Source: Schizochytrium sp. TIO01 (Eukaryota > Sar > Bigyra > Thraustochytrida > Thraustochytriidae). Taken from it: a stretch of DNA of 64,000 nt. How positions within the stretch are numbered: position 1 is the stretch's first letter; each line of letters opens with the position of its first letter. Positions 46,234-57,727 of the stretch are shown here, piece after piece. The notes beneath the pieces are model-generated. The model saw only the letters and a program-made list of their open reading frames with translations. It was not told where the DNA came from and did not search any database. Location: NCBI GenBank assembly GCA_004764695.1, contig SMSO01000032.1:2444501-2508500 (forward strand). The letters are read 5' to 3'. The position numbers and the translations under genes were made by a program.

Positions 46234-48352
46234 TTAGGAGTTGCCAATCGATGTTACGATTCAACTCTTGTTGCTGTTGCACCAATTGCACGGGCAGTCT
46301 AGTGTCGCATCAGATTATGCCAGCAGGCCTGTGAACTACACAGACTCTCAGGCTCTTCTTGCATAGTTCGATTCGGGCATTCGGGCTGTCACTGTATGCT
46401 TCTTCACACGAGTAGGAGTTGCTAGCTGGCATACCTGCCCTCGTGCGCGCGTAATGACCTTGCCATTGCCCACCTGTTCGTTTCTATATACCTAACTACC
46501 TACCAACCTCACACGGTCTTTCGCCCCCTTTCCGCATTCCTCAACTTACACTCTTACTTATTCACATTCATTGCGTTCTACGGCAGCTGTTGGCTCCTTC
46601 TTTCTCTCGCACAAACTCACGTGGCCAGTATCTTTGCTTCATATGATCGCATTGCCTGGCCAGTTTTGTTGCCGTTGTAGTCTTCCTTTCCCCACCACAC
46701 GCGTCGCTGTTGAATGTGATCAATTACCGTGTTTGTTGTCTCGCATGTTGTTGTGTTGTTGTTTCTCCCGAGTCGCTTTGGCGGTGCGTGGCCCAGGCAC
46801 CTGCAATGACGCCTGTCAACCCACCACCTCTTCTAACCACCTGAGACACAACCATTACAATACAAACTTACATACACTCAGATTTATAACGCGTTAACCA
46901 AATACATTCAACAAGTTAAACTTTCTTTACGCACCGTTTACTCTTGTCTTTCCTCCATTTTCTTGTGAACTCTGTACATTGTGACCCGTTCTATTCGTTT
47001 GTTAAGTTTTAACATGCTTGATATTGTTGCCAGAAGAAGAAATATAAAAGAAACATCCTTTCCTTCCTCATTTTATTTATCTTGATTTTGAAAAAAGAAT
47101 CAACTTGGAAAGTAAAAGTCACTAATTAGGGTGGGTGCTCATTTCATCATTTCTTTTTCTTATCTCAAGCACAGTTTGCCTGTTGATCATGTCGCGTCCT
47201 GAATTGTCTCAGACTGCAAGCCCCAGGACATTGATTACAGTTATATGTTTGCTTTCACCAGACGCCCGGGTCTAAACTAACAAGCTCGACCGTATCAAGT
47301 ATCGATTGTCAGAGAACACGTATATATCAGTCATTAATGACTTTCAGCGAAACAGTCAAGATAAACCCAAGTCCCCGCTCCTGCACGAAAGCAAGGATTA
47401 TCAAACCAGCTTAATACACATGAACTGGAATAGTGAGAGCTAGTCCTCTGTTACGGAGTTCATGGATACCAAGAACTTAATCATAGGAGCTGCTCCATTG
47501 GCTTAATTAATTCCTAAGGTTAACGATCTGGTCCTACCAAAGATCTCTTTGTTTTGTTCATTTGGTTCGCAAATCGTGATTAAACATGTGCTTTTATTCT
47601 AAATCTTGGAAAATGTTTGGAATACTCGAGTTATGTCAAAAGTAAATGAATAATACAATAATAAATAATAATAATAATAATCATTCATTCATTCTAATAA
47701 TGAAAAATAGAAAATAGAAATAGGAAAAAAAATAAAATAAAAAGTAATTGAAGAAAAATAAAATAAAAGAATAAATCATTCAAATCAAAGAAATTGAACT
47801 TTCGTAAAGAAAAGATCATTTAATCTTTTTTTCACATTTTGTTTGTTTAAGAAGGATGATTATCGAGAGTGCATCGTCCATAACAAAGGTACCAAGAATG
47901 GAAGGCAGAATTATAAACAAGACGCGTTTTAGCAAACACTATGCTTATGAAATGACACTCCAAAAAGGTCACCGGGTGCAATTGTAGAGTTTATGAGCAA
48001 AAATATATTTCTAGTATTTCGAAATAAGAATGTTTCAATCTGTACAGACATGTATATTCATGAGAGGTCTATATCATTATTTCATTCAAGTAATCAATAG
48101 CCATCCTATCCAGCCTGAGTATGCATGAATTCATGAAACCAGGGAAATATACAATTTTTCGCTTTTATTTTTGTTCTTTTCGCAACAATCAATGAATCTA
48201 TTTTTGGAAAATGGATTATATCATCTATACTCGAACTCGCATAGCAGTCTAGATCAATCTTATTTCTATTTTACTTTTCTTTGGGGGTAACCCAGAATGA
48301 TAAAATACAGATTCGTAGATGTCATGGTACAACTCAAAATGCTAAATTACAG
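46234..48352. other. Convergent intergenic region, AT-rich
   Basis: 2.1 kb between the stop of the codon-biased gene (+) and the stop of the PX-protein gene (-). The first 700 bases are T/C-rich and may hold the 3' UTR. AAT/ATTC runs lie at about 47655-47695. No coding signal is seen. Confidence 0.5.
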
Positions 48353-49891
48353 CTAATTTTTGGTGAAAGTGGGTGAAGATCTAAACATGCGAAGAAAACT
48401 TAAGTAAGCAGGAGACTCCTCACAGAGAAGATCGTGGTGCGATGCAAGACTTTGCAAATAAGCCTCAAGTTCTACTCGACGGCGTTCGACGCCAACATTT
48501 GATAGTTTGTGGCCAAGAAAAGTTTTATCTGGAAATTCCAATAATTTGAGCCGGCAATAGTTTGACAACTGTTGGTCGATCTCTTTGTGCCAAACGCGCA
48601 GCTCACTATAGCGGAGATGGAGAGCATGCGTATGATTATATACAACACAATAACGGACAATGCTACGATCATCGATGTCACGCGTTGCATGGGTGATCTT
48701 AAAGTGGGCCCTTGGAACATGCTGGTCGAGTTCAAAAGGCAATTTATTGCGGCGAAAAGGTTGCTTTAGTGGTGGCAACCCATGAATTTCTTCTGGTGAG
48801 ACACCTGCTGTGAGAAGACGATGTTTCAAGTTGGGATGCGGCATCGCTGGAATTACTTTCGCGACAGTTGGCAGTTGCTTGCAAATAAAGCGAGAATACA
48901 GCACACCACTTTGGTCCACAACAGGAAGAAGAGAGATTAATGGTACAAGGTTGTCAAGAACTTTTAATGTCGCTCCAATGTCCATATATGGGAGATACTT
49001 GACTAGAATATGGAGATGTGGCAGCAAGATATCCAAATGTACTGCTATCTTTTCTATATGAGGAGCAATCTCAGGGAGAAAAGGCAGGATGTCCTCCACA
49101 TAGTTGAGTGATGCGTCCCAACCACGCACTCGCAAAATAAGAATTAACTTGTCTATATATGGGGCCATCTCGTCCACATGGGCCAAGAGCATATCTGCAT
49201 GAGCCAATAAAATCCTGGAGTGGGGTGCAAGTTCGTGAATATACGGCGCCAATAGATCCAAATGGCGACAGAGTTCTTTGTTGTACGGAAGCAGCTCGGG
49301 AAGTACCGGTAGCAGGTACTCCTTCTCTTTCATGATGGAGTCCACCAAAGGCACGAGACGATTAATCTCCGGAAGTAGGTCAAACGTGTACGGCAACATT
49401 GTTGGAGCATAAGGCAGAAGGTCTGGAAAGTACGGCCAAACCCGTTGAACATTTCGAAGCTGTTTCCGAGCCCATTTTATAATTTTCGGCCATGGCGCAT
49501 TCCATAAAATCCAGGTGCAGAGAATTGCTGCTGAGGCCCAGGCGAAGTTATGTATAAATTGGATACCCAGTCTCCAGTATCTCTTGCTCGATGTCAATTT
49601 GCATAAGCTCCCATACAAGCTTTCATCTACAGTATATTCTTCAACAACTCCTTTGCATGCATCTGCACCGAGTCCAACGTTGTGCGGGTGGTGTTGGTCA
49701 GCAGCAGAATCACAAAAGTACAGAGAGACGTAATACTGCTGTTCTCCACTGTTGTCTTCCTCGTCATCGGTCCTGAGTTGCCCAATCGCAAGCCCTAGGG
49801 CCGCCATCAAAGCCGCAGCGAGAGCTGCATTCTCGAGTGGGCGCACAAGCTTGGTCTTGAGGTGGCACAAGCCGCAGTCGCTCTGCAGCAT
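48353..49891 (-). CDS. PX-domain membrane protein with a 25-unit LLPY-type heptad array
   Basis: 512 residues, ATG 49891. Two hydrophobic helices (about 21-38 and 112-131) flank an acidic, Cys-containing loop (41-105), so the protein is probably an N-terminally anchored hairpin. Residues about 151-325 consist of seven-residue units of the form [LM]-[LA]-P-[YH]-x-x-[EDR] (for example LLPYAPT, MLPYTFD, LLPEINR, LAPYIHE, LLPHLHI), with a single spacer near 254-266. Residues 393-505 match a PX phosphoinositide-binding domain: LRYSEL (426-431) at the R-Y-S-x-[FL] phosphate-binding site, FPDKTFLG (453-460) for the proline-containing loop, and ERRRVELEAYLQSL (469-482). PX domains commonly bind PtdIns3P and place proteins on endosomes. 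Inferred: an ER- or endosome-anchored tether or lipid-handling protein. The divergent neighbour is also a membrane protein. Confidence 0.85.
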   Translation of the reverse strand: MLQSDCGLCHLKTKLVRPLENAALAAALMAALGLAIGQLRTDDEEDNSGEQQYYVSLYFCDSAADQHHPHNVGLGADACKGVVEEYTVDESLYGSLCKLTSSKRYWRLGIQFIHNFAWASAAILCTWILWNAPWPKIIKWARKQLRNVQRVWPYFPDLLPYAPTMLPYTFDLLPEINRLVPLVDSIMKEKEYLLPVLPELLPYNKELCRHLDLLAPYIHELAPHSRILLAHADMLLAHVDEMAPYIDKLILILRVRGWDASLNYVEDILPFLPEIAPHIEKIAVHLDILLPHLHILVKYLPYMDIGATLKVLDNLVPLISLLPVVDQSGVLYSRFICKQLPTVAKVIPAMPHPNLKHRLLTAGVSPEEIHGLPPLKQPFRRNKLPFELDQHVPRAHFKITHATRDIDDRSIVRYCVVYNHTHALHLRYSELRVWHKEIDQQLSNYCRLKLLEFPDKTFLGHKLSNVGVERRRVELEAYLQSLASHHDLLCEESPAYLSFLRMFRSSPTFTKN

Positions 49892-50887
49892 GGCTCCAGC
49901 GAACCAGTCTATCTGTAGCGAACTGAGCTTCGAAGAAACTACAAAACACTAACGAATCAGGGAAAAGCACGACTTGAACAAAAGAAGCGCAACAAAAACA
50001 AAACACCCAAGAATAACACAAACAGAGATTATGGAAAGGGACCAGGGCGGACTTGTCTTGTTGCCCACGAGCACTCCCTCGATAGGATATATGTTTCACA
50101 GATTTAGGCCAACCTTGAGGTTATTCAAAGTTGGTCGAACTAGGAACTGAGACTGCGACGAATATGAGAAGCTATAGCAGAGAGTCAGCGAAGCGGTGCT
50201 GGCGTTCCCTAAGGACTCTTCGAAGAAGGCCCCACGAGGAACAATTACAATTCCATGCACAGAAAACTGAACGAGAGAGAAACAAACCCACGGGCCTCTC
50301 CCAGCTTGGGCCTCAGGACATCAAGAAAGACACCATGATCACGATGGACTCGCAATACAAAAGAGCACGAGGAGTCTTTCCATCGTGGTAGGGCACTAGG
50401 TGCTTAGCTACCTATCTACCTACCTATCTATATAGATGCCTTCATCAGAGCTATTGAAGAGGAAATGAAAGAACTTAGGACCTATCGAGGTATAGCCAAC
50501 TCGAAAGAGCATAGTTTGAGTCCATGAACTTGAACGCTGGTGCCCACATTCGATTTATCGATGGATAGTTCACGATATGCGAAGACAGTGAGTACGCGTG
50601 TACTGTGAAGGATCACAAACCTGTTGCGAAGCAAAGGACGTATTGAATAAGAAAGCAGTGAGATGACAAAAGGCTGGCTTTCCGATTGAGAAAGTCATTG
50701 AGAAAAGCAAGCACAGCCAAAGTTCGCAGTGTCCTTTCAACTTGATATCAAGGCACCTCGACGGTTCGAGGTGTTACGAGCTAGAAACAAAACCCTCTGG
50801 AGGCGCGTTGGAGCTCACAGCGCTTTACTTGAAAAATATTCTTTCGAGCAGCGTAGAGAGAGCTGACGAAAGCTTTTCGTAGTCAAG
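49892..50887. promoter_or_regulatory. Shared divergent intergenic region
   Basis: 996 bases separate the ATGs of the PX gene (-) and the six-helix membrane protein gene (+), so both promoters lie here. A short GATA/TACC-type run lies near 50405-50437. No TATA box close to either ATG is certain. No gene is seen inside, although short unrelated frames are open. Confidence 0.45.
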
Positions 50888-51610
50888 ATGGGCGTCTTTC
50901 AGCTGGTCTCAGAGTCCGCGATGGTGCGCTTTGTAGCGGCTGTTGTGGGCGGGGCTCTACTTGGCCTGATTCTCTCTTTTGTAGTGAACTGCACCCTCGT
51001 GGAAATCAGCTTGAACCCTCTATTTGCTTGGTACTTTGGGTTCCTCTTTTTAGTGGTTGGAGGGGTAATTATTTTCAGGGTCAGCAGGCATGTTCAAACT
51101 TGGCGTCGCATAGTACTTTACGCCTTTTCAGGCACCGTGGTCACTGCAGGTATTCTGTGCCTTATGTTTAGTCCTCGATGGATTTTCACGCTGCCGAAGT
51201 TTGCCAAGATTCTGGTCTATGGCGTGCTAGGAATCTCTTCATGTTTTGCAATAACCTTTTCCTTGCTGGACCTTCTTAACTTTTGCTTTTTGCATTGCAT
51301 GAACCCTGATACCCCTGCGCTTATTGAGTCTATACAGCAAGTGAACCTAATTATGGCCACCTCGGCTGTCATGGGCCTGGGCTACGGCGTTTTCTTTGGC
51401 CTCTTGGATGTTGGCAAGCGAGCCGATACTTCTTCGGATCTACGGCACCAACTTCTTCACGAGGAGATGTTCTGCGTCCCACTTGGAATCGTCGTTGGAG
51501 CTCTAGGTGCTGCAGCGAATGAGTACATTCGTAACCGTGAGATCACACGTGCTGACTATAAGTACAGCCCAATCTTCAATGATGATGAAGATGATGACAA
51601 CCTTATATGA
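50888..51610 (+). CDS. Six-helix integral membrane protein, acidic C-terminus (family unknown)
   Basis: 240 residues, ATG 50888, TGA 51608-51610. Six predicted membrane helices lie at about 13-33, 45-64, 75-95, 107-132, 153-173 and 195-212. Short loops alternate with basic residues (RVSRHVQTWRR between helices 2 and 3). A hydrophilic loop HCMNPDTPALIESIQQ (136-151) precedes helix 5, DVGKRADTSSDLRHQLLHEE (174-193) precedes helix 6, and the tail ends in a run of seven Asp/Glu within NDDEDDDNLI. There is no N-terminal signal peptide before helix 1. I recognise no transporter or enzyme family. Small Gly motifs in helices 1, 5 and 6 (GGALLG, GLGYG, GALGAAA) suggest tight helix packing. The acidic tail ending in hydrophobic residues could be a cytosolic sorting or retention signal (inference). 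Confidence 0.75.
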   Translation: MGVFQLVSESAMVRFVAAVVGGALLGLILSFVVNCTLVEISLNPLFAWYFGFLFLVVGGVIIFRVSRHVQTWRRIVLYAFSGTVVTAGILCLMFSPRWIFTLPKFAKILVYGVLGISSCFAITFSLLDLLNFCFLHCMNPDTPALIESIQQVNLIMATSAVMGLGYGVFFGLLDVGKRADTSSDLRHQLLHEEMFCVPLGIVVGALGAAANEYIRNREITRADYKYSPIFNDDEDDDNLI

Positions 51611-53054
51611 ATATAATGAGCCCATCTTGTGTTGTCACCTGATTTCTTTGTCAGCCTAGAGAATAGGCATTCTTAGATAGTATTGAAGCTGTAAAATATT
51701 TACTCGTTGAACTTCCCTTTCTTGATATTTCTTTTCAATATGAGACCTCACCCTTTTACATGGCTTCGTGGATTAAATTGCTTGACACGAGGAAATCAAA
51801 GATGGCTGTATAGGCGGTTTGCAGTCAACGAACCCAGTAGTACTCGAAACGTTCTGTGTCTGAAACGCATACATCATTAAGTGTCATGATCCAAATTTAT
51901 ATTCCCGACGAGGCGCACCGTCCATCTGACGACTTCTCGCACCTGTCGTGCTGGAATGCTTTTTTGTTTTGTTTTTCTAACACTAACTTTTACTTTGAAC
52001 TTCAGCAGACTGTGCAATTTCAAATGAAGCTTAGTTTCATAGATGGTGAAGAATTGCACCCGCGAAGATGGCGACACCTTCAGACCAATGCTATAAGTCT
52101 GATCTTTGAAAGCATGTTTGATAACTATTCAAGAAATCATATAACTGTGTTTTCGAGGTTTTGTACCCAGGAGAAGAAGGAGAAAGCAGCAGTTTGCAGA
52201 GACGACAGAAGCTAATTTTGTTTTTCTTAGCAGAGGAAAGATACCCACAAATTCAACAAGCTAGCACAAACACGAACAAAACTGCGTGCTCCCACCGAGA
52301 CGGTCTGTCACATAGTCTCATTCCTATTGAGAAGCCCTCAAGTGAGCCATGTCTGCATATTTTTTTCGCCAAAGCTAGACGGGAGTTGTGTGCGATAAAG
52401 AGTTGACAGAAAAGTCTCCGTATGGACTTGAGTAAACTTGTTTATCCCACTTTCTCAAATACTCTGAAACATCAGGCCATATGAAGCTTTCGTGGAACTA
52501 AGTTAAACTTACTGCACGACACCTGTTCATCAGTTTCTTTTCCATTTTAGCTTCTTGGAAATAGATACATGAATCTTTCTTTATAATAAGTTGTACGTAA
52601 TTGTTTGACAAGGCTTTTGCATAGTTAGCTAGCATTTTATATGGAGGGTTGAACAACGCAAGAACTTATAATTTGATTTCCGCCCGCAACTTTTTGAACC
52701 TCCTATACGACAAAATATAATGATCTATGCGAGGTATAATGCAACAGGCAAAAAAACGATATTAAGCCAAGGAACCCAAATGTATCACTAAAAATATGAT
52801 GTAGCAAGCTAAAGACTGATACTACCTTAAACATATCTCAGCAGGTTCAGCAACAACATAACTTAGCAAGCGAAATATCGAAACAAAGGTAAGGACATTG
52901 GCTGGTTAGCCGATAGTATTCTCCAATGGCTACAGCACATGAATACAGAAAGAAATAAAATAAAAGAGAATTGGAAAAATAGCATGGGATCTATTCCTAT
53001 TTATATGTCATTCATACGCTACCTCACGAGGGAAGTAGTCTAATATATCACAGG
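51611..53054. other. Convergent intergenic region
   Basis: 1.4 kb between the 3' ends of the membrane-protein gene (+) and the Ser/Arg-rich gene (-). AT-leaning, no microsatellite of note. A frame at 51856-52215 has no domain or codon support. Confidence 0.5.
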
Positions 53055-53750
53055 TTACAATGAAATATGGAAGCATCGAGTAAATTTTTGCAAGATCTTA
53101 CGATCCTTGCGCCTGCCTTTGCTGTTTGAGCCCCAGCAAGGAGGAACATTTAAATCTACATCGTTATATGTGGAGGGATCATCTTGGGCAAGCATGTGGG
53201 CCCGAGAGCCCCCGGAAAGACGCCGGGTCTGACGCACACGGAGCGCAGCCTCTCTCTCTGGTGCGAGATACAACAGGGTTTGTTTGCCCGAGTCTTCAAT
53301 AAAAGTCTTTGAGCGGGGGATCGCGACGGACCTCCTGGATGACATCATCATTTCTGATTCTGTGTATCCTGGAGATGACGCTGACCTTGAAGCCGAAACT
53401 GTGGGCGCACGCCATGTGCGATCAACACCCGGCGAAAGCACGTCATCAGACTCGACTTGAGGGTACCGCCGGCACACACCAGGGTAACCACGGCTCGAAG
53501 ACGAGTGCATACCAGAATCAACACAACCTGAACGGTAAGCAAGCTGCTGTTTGCGGCTTACAATGTTGTAGTTCTCGTACATTTGATCAGCGTTAGAGGT
53601 AGCATGCGCCCTTCCCTGCCTCAAGCGGTCAAGTTTGCTCGAGCTGATACGGCTACCACGACTGCAATCGCTGTCGCTGCTTTCTCTTGTCTGCAGCGTC
53701 GCTTCCCAGCTGTGCAAAAGCTCTGGGCGCTCATCGATTGTGGCTAACAT
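53055..53750 (-). CDS. Ser/Arg-rich protein of unknown family
   Basis: 231 residues from ATG 53750, the first ATG in the frame. It is preceded by GTGTGCAG|G, which could be an intron acceptor, so an upstream exon is possible. The product is polar and probably disordered: Ser clusters with Arg (SDSDCSRGSRISSSKLDRLR; RSVAIPRSKTF), several SP/RxxS-type potential phosphorylation sites, and a Lys/Arg-rich C-terminal end (SKGRRKDRKILQKFTRCF). A short ordered-looking segment is LLYLAPEREAALRVRQTRR. I recognise no domain. The frame is intact over 700 bases with non-repetitive composition and mostly acceptable codons, which favours a real but rapidly evolving gene. Confidence 0.5.
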   Translation of the reverse strand: MLATIDERPELLHSWEATLQTRESSDSDCSRGSRISSSKLDRLRQGRAHATSNADQMYENYNIVSRKQQLAYRSGCVDSGMHSSSSRGYPGVCRRYPQVESDDVLSPGVDRTWRAPTVSASRSASSPGYTESEMMMSSRRSVAIPRSKTFIEDSGKQTLLYLAPEREAALRVRQTRRLSGGSRAHMLAQDDPSTYNDVDLNVPPCWGSNSKGRRKDRKILQKFTRCFHISL

Positions 53751-54176
53751 CCTGCACACGAAGCAACAACAAGAACTCTTGTTGTTTGGACTTCTGGAGT
53801 CTATCTAGTTGTCAAAGATAATAGGCGCAGTCCTCTTCAGGTCCAAGCGCGTGCCGCGAATCTTTCGCAGCAGCTGCAGGCGCTGGAGCCTCGACGTCCA
53901 CTCTCCTCAATGGCGTGCTAGTTGTATTTGGCAGTAACACCGTATGCAAGGTATGTATAATTCCTGGGGACTCTATTGATATTGACGGGACCGACCTGTG
54001 TGGACTAAATTAATTAACTGTGCTGAGCTTATATATGTATGATGACAAACGACCACAGCCTTATGCCGAAGTCTTGTACTGCCGGGGCACAGCGAGTAGC
54101 AGTTGTCGGTGGGCTAGAGCACGACTCGTTCGTATGCAAGTCTTCAGTTGCTTCAATCCACCGCTCACACGAACTC

Positions 54177-54189
54177 GGGGGGGGGGGGG
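54177..54189. repeat. Poly-G run (13)
   Basis: Thirteen consecutive G on the plus strand, in a region without a recognised gene. The length may be unreliable in sequencing. Confidence 0.9.
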
Positions 54190-55336
54190 TTCTATCTACA
54201 ACACGCTGCGATAAAGTTGGTATGTGTACTATTGCAAGCAGCAGCAGCTGGGCACGGCGAGATCGGCGACCACGACCCGAGCTTGGCAGAGGTAAGCAGA
54301 CCGACCTTGGCCAACTACACGGGCTGCAGCGAGGTGCTAGCTCGACCTGGCAGCTGGTTACGTTTCGAGAGAGTTGAGCCGGCAGTGCCTAGACAGTATA
54401 TGAACGAGTTGGCCTTCGCGGGCGGGAGCGGCGCCTCGCGGTTGCCTGTTCTGGGTTTGGCTGCGACTCGAGTTGCGAAGAAACCAAGAAAGGAAGAAGA
54501 AAGTATGAAAGAAGGAAAGAGAGAAAACCAGGATAAAATTACTTTTTGGATGCAGTAACAGGTACCTACGCATTTGTAGTAGTCAATCGACATGCTTCGA
54601 ACATGGGTGATTCGCCACAGTAATCATCCTACTGATTAAGCTAGATGGTCCTACCAGAACTTCCAGTTTTACTTTATTTAATTTAAGAACTACTTTTATT
54701 AAATAAAAAAATAATTTATTGTGTTCTTTAGTACTCTCAAACATTTAGTATCATTAAAGAAGGAAACAATTAATTATTATAAATCCCATAAAGTTGGAAG
54801 CCAAAGTGCTACTGTAAAAGGTAGTGGAGGTTACTAGGGGAGAAGGAAGCAGTCGGAACTTGGCATGGTAAATAGGCGATTAGGAGATGTCGATCTGAAG
54901 GATTAAGGAGACCTTTTCATGCTTGGACGACAGCAGCATTAATCACCTCCACAGACGCATCACAAACGCTGATTGACATCCTCCGACCCCGTTTACAGCG
55001 CGTCAGTCATCGTCAAACGATAAAGGGTCAACTTCAATTGCTGTCTCAGTTCACTCTTTTATAAAACCAATTTTCTCTTTTTTTTAACCTTTGCTCTTAT
55101 TTCATGAAAAGAAATAAATAATATCCCACGAGGGCCTCTACCGTTTAAGCTAAGTGCCACGTAGGACTTCACCGGAAGGGGACCAGCGCGAAGGGTGCCC
55201 TTCAGTAGCAGTTAGATAGCTTGTACTAGGAGGAGCAGGCGTCGATCAATGGAAAAGCAGCGAAAGTAAAGGAATGAGAGAGATTGATCAATTAATTCAC
55301 TCTTTTCATTCTTTCTTTCTCAAGTTTGTTTCGCTT

Positions 55337-55376
55337 TCGTTCGTTCGATCGATCGATCGATCGCGATCGATCGATT
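55337..55376. repeat. GATC/TTCG palindromic run
   Basis: TTCG units pass into self-complementary GATC/CGAT units, giving an almost perfect palindrome able to fold on itself. Confidence 0.85.
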
Positions 55377-57054
55377 CCATGTTTCTTTCTTCGCGGAGAA
55401 CACGAACGCCGCTTCGGAAGCAAGAAACCCACTCGATAAGACTCGGAGGAGGAGCCAAGGAAGCGAAGGGTCCACAGCCGCATCCGTTTGGAGAGAGGGA
55501 TGAGCTAAGTCGAAGAAGCATGAAGAACAAACTAAAGCAAAAGCACGAACGAGAGAATCAATGAGCGAGTGAATCATTCATTCTTTTCTCTTTCCCCTCT
55601 CCTCTTTGGCTTTTCATTCATTGCTATTTTATTCTTTATTCTTTATTCTCTTTTCTTTTCTTTTCTTTTTTAATCATGTATGAACCATAGCTTGAAAGGT
55701 CATCACAGATTTTTAGAAGTAAACGAAGTTCTACTCGCATAAAGAAGAGAGAAAGTCCACAATGGTCCGTCTGTCTGTCTATCTGACTCTCGCGTCTGTC
55801 TATCTTTTGAGACGTGTCCGTCTGTATGGAGACTGAGCTTCGACCATGGAGAAATCGCGAAATGGCAACTCCAGGGACCTGTGAAAAGGAGGGATTGTTG
55901 GAGGCGCCGGGTAAACTTGTGGGCGTCGGGTAACTCCGAGAGGACGCGACCAGTGCAGGTGTGGATGTGCCGAAGCTGGGCAAGAAGCTGCCAGCTTGTG
56001 TAGCTAAGTCGAGGGCAGGTCGGAGTTGGGCTCTCAGCTTTAAACTGCGGGCAAGACTACCCTGAAGAGAGGGCGGCCGCTGTGGGCCTAGCTTCACCGA
56101 TAGCCATAGGCACGGCTACTGTAAACAAGAGGAGTTTCGGTAGGCATCTGCGGGGCACACAATCGTGGCCGCCTCTCGAAGCAGTGAGGGTATTGAGTGC
56201 CTCCTATGTATTAAGGTAGTAGTCGAGGTCAGCGTCGAATTAAACTTTCTTCTCTTCGGGAGACTGCGGGAAGAGAGAAAGAGGGGGGAAGAGAAGGGTT
56301 CTTTCAGAAAATGAGAGAAAAGGATCTGACTTCGCCAGGCCTCGAAAAGTCACGGTTCTCGCGAGAAACCCAAACTCAGCACATAAATAATACATAACGC
56401 AAATAAGAATTCGAGCAGAACCTGTGTCGCTGCGAACCCTTTGCCTCTCCAGGCCTTCTTGAGCTTTCTTCGTGTTCCGCGCGCAGCGCCTCCGTCGAAA
56501 CAGAGACAGTTCAGGCTCCTGCCAGCATCACGAGATTGCCTTTGGTTATCCCAGCGTGGCTCTTGAGATATAGAGATATACATACATATATTTGCCATCG
56601 ATCAATTTGCAAAATACTTCCATTTCATTTGCCTCGGACTGAGAAAGAAATGCAAACCGAAAAAAAAGTATTATTAATTAAAATAATAATAATAATAATA
56701 ATAAATAATAATAAACAGTGCGAGGATAAGACTCTCAAAAGAAGCTTGGAGCAAAGAAGCCCAAAATGAGAAGAAGCCGCCTCAACTCTCTGGACACTGC
56801 ACCCAGGATCGGGAGAGTGCGGCAAAGAGCCGCGATGTACACAAAGACTGCGGTGGGTCGTGGCAGCGGAGAGAGCCCATTAGTCACATGGCCGTGGCCT
56901 GCCAGTATCGATGGATTTAGAATGTCCAGCTTCGGGGACTCTTGGTTTCTTTCTCTTTTCTTCTGCGGTAAGTGCAGTTTACTCATCTACAAATAATTTT
57001 ATGATTTGTTTTGATTAAAATTAAGAAGAATAGGTCATAGTAATGCAATGCTGC

Positions 57055-57076
57055 GAATGAATGAATGAATGAATGA
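57055..57076. repeat. Short (AATG)n microsatellite
   Basis: Five AATG units, one of six dispersed occurrences of this unit in the window. Confidence 0.85.
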
Positions 57077-57379
57077 CTGTATTACGTTCACTCCCTCCAT
57101 CGATCTCTCTATGGTCATTTCTTCATCTCTGGTCTATCGACAGAGATAGATTTTAAGGCAGTAGAGTCCATCAGTTTGTAAATCAAAGGCAGCTCTACGT
57201 TTCGCCGGGTTGGTCGCTGAAAATCGCGAGAGCGAGAACAGCACAGCTTTGATTGGTGGATTGATTGATTGATGGATGGATGGATTGGCTGAATGGCTTG
57301 ACTGGCTTACCTTCTCGCGAGATCGATCAGAGCAAGCCAGTCTCGAGAGTCAGAAGGGCAGACTCACGGACTCAAAAGG

Positions 57380-57380
<1 letters not shown>

Positions 57381-57434
<54 letters not shown>
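57381..57434. repeat. (AATC)~13 microsatellite
   Basis: Perfect AATC units. A related TTGA/TGGA run lies about 110 bases upstream at 57263-57288. Confidence 0.93.
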
Positions 57435-57436
<2 letters not shown>

Positions 57437-57679
57437 TGGCATCGGCCTAACCTGAATACATAGGTAGGTATCTACGTGCCTATTGCAAGCATGCCACTCA
57501 CTCACTCGAGTTCTCCTCACTCGTTGTTGCTGTTGTTGCCGCTGCTGTAGATAAATAATTCCGAAGTCCGTCCATCCCCAGAAGAATGGAAATCGAAATG
57601 CAGCTGCACGTTCTTAGCCATGGTGTTGGCCTCCATGAGCAAGCGACACGTTGGAGTTGTTGAAGAAGAAGCAGCTCAG

Positions 57680-57727
57680 AATGAATGAATGAATGAATGA
57701 ATGAATGAATGAATGAATGAATGAATG
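57680..57727. repeat. (AATG)12 microsatellite
   Basis: Twelve perfect AATG units. Confidence 0.93.
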
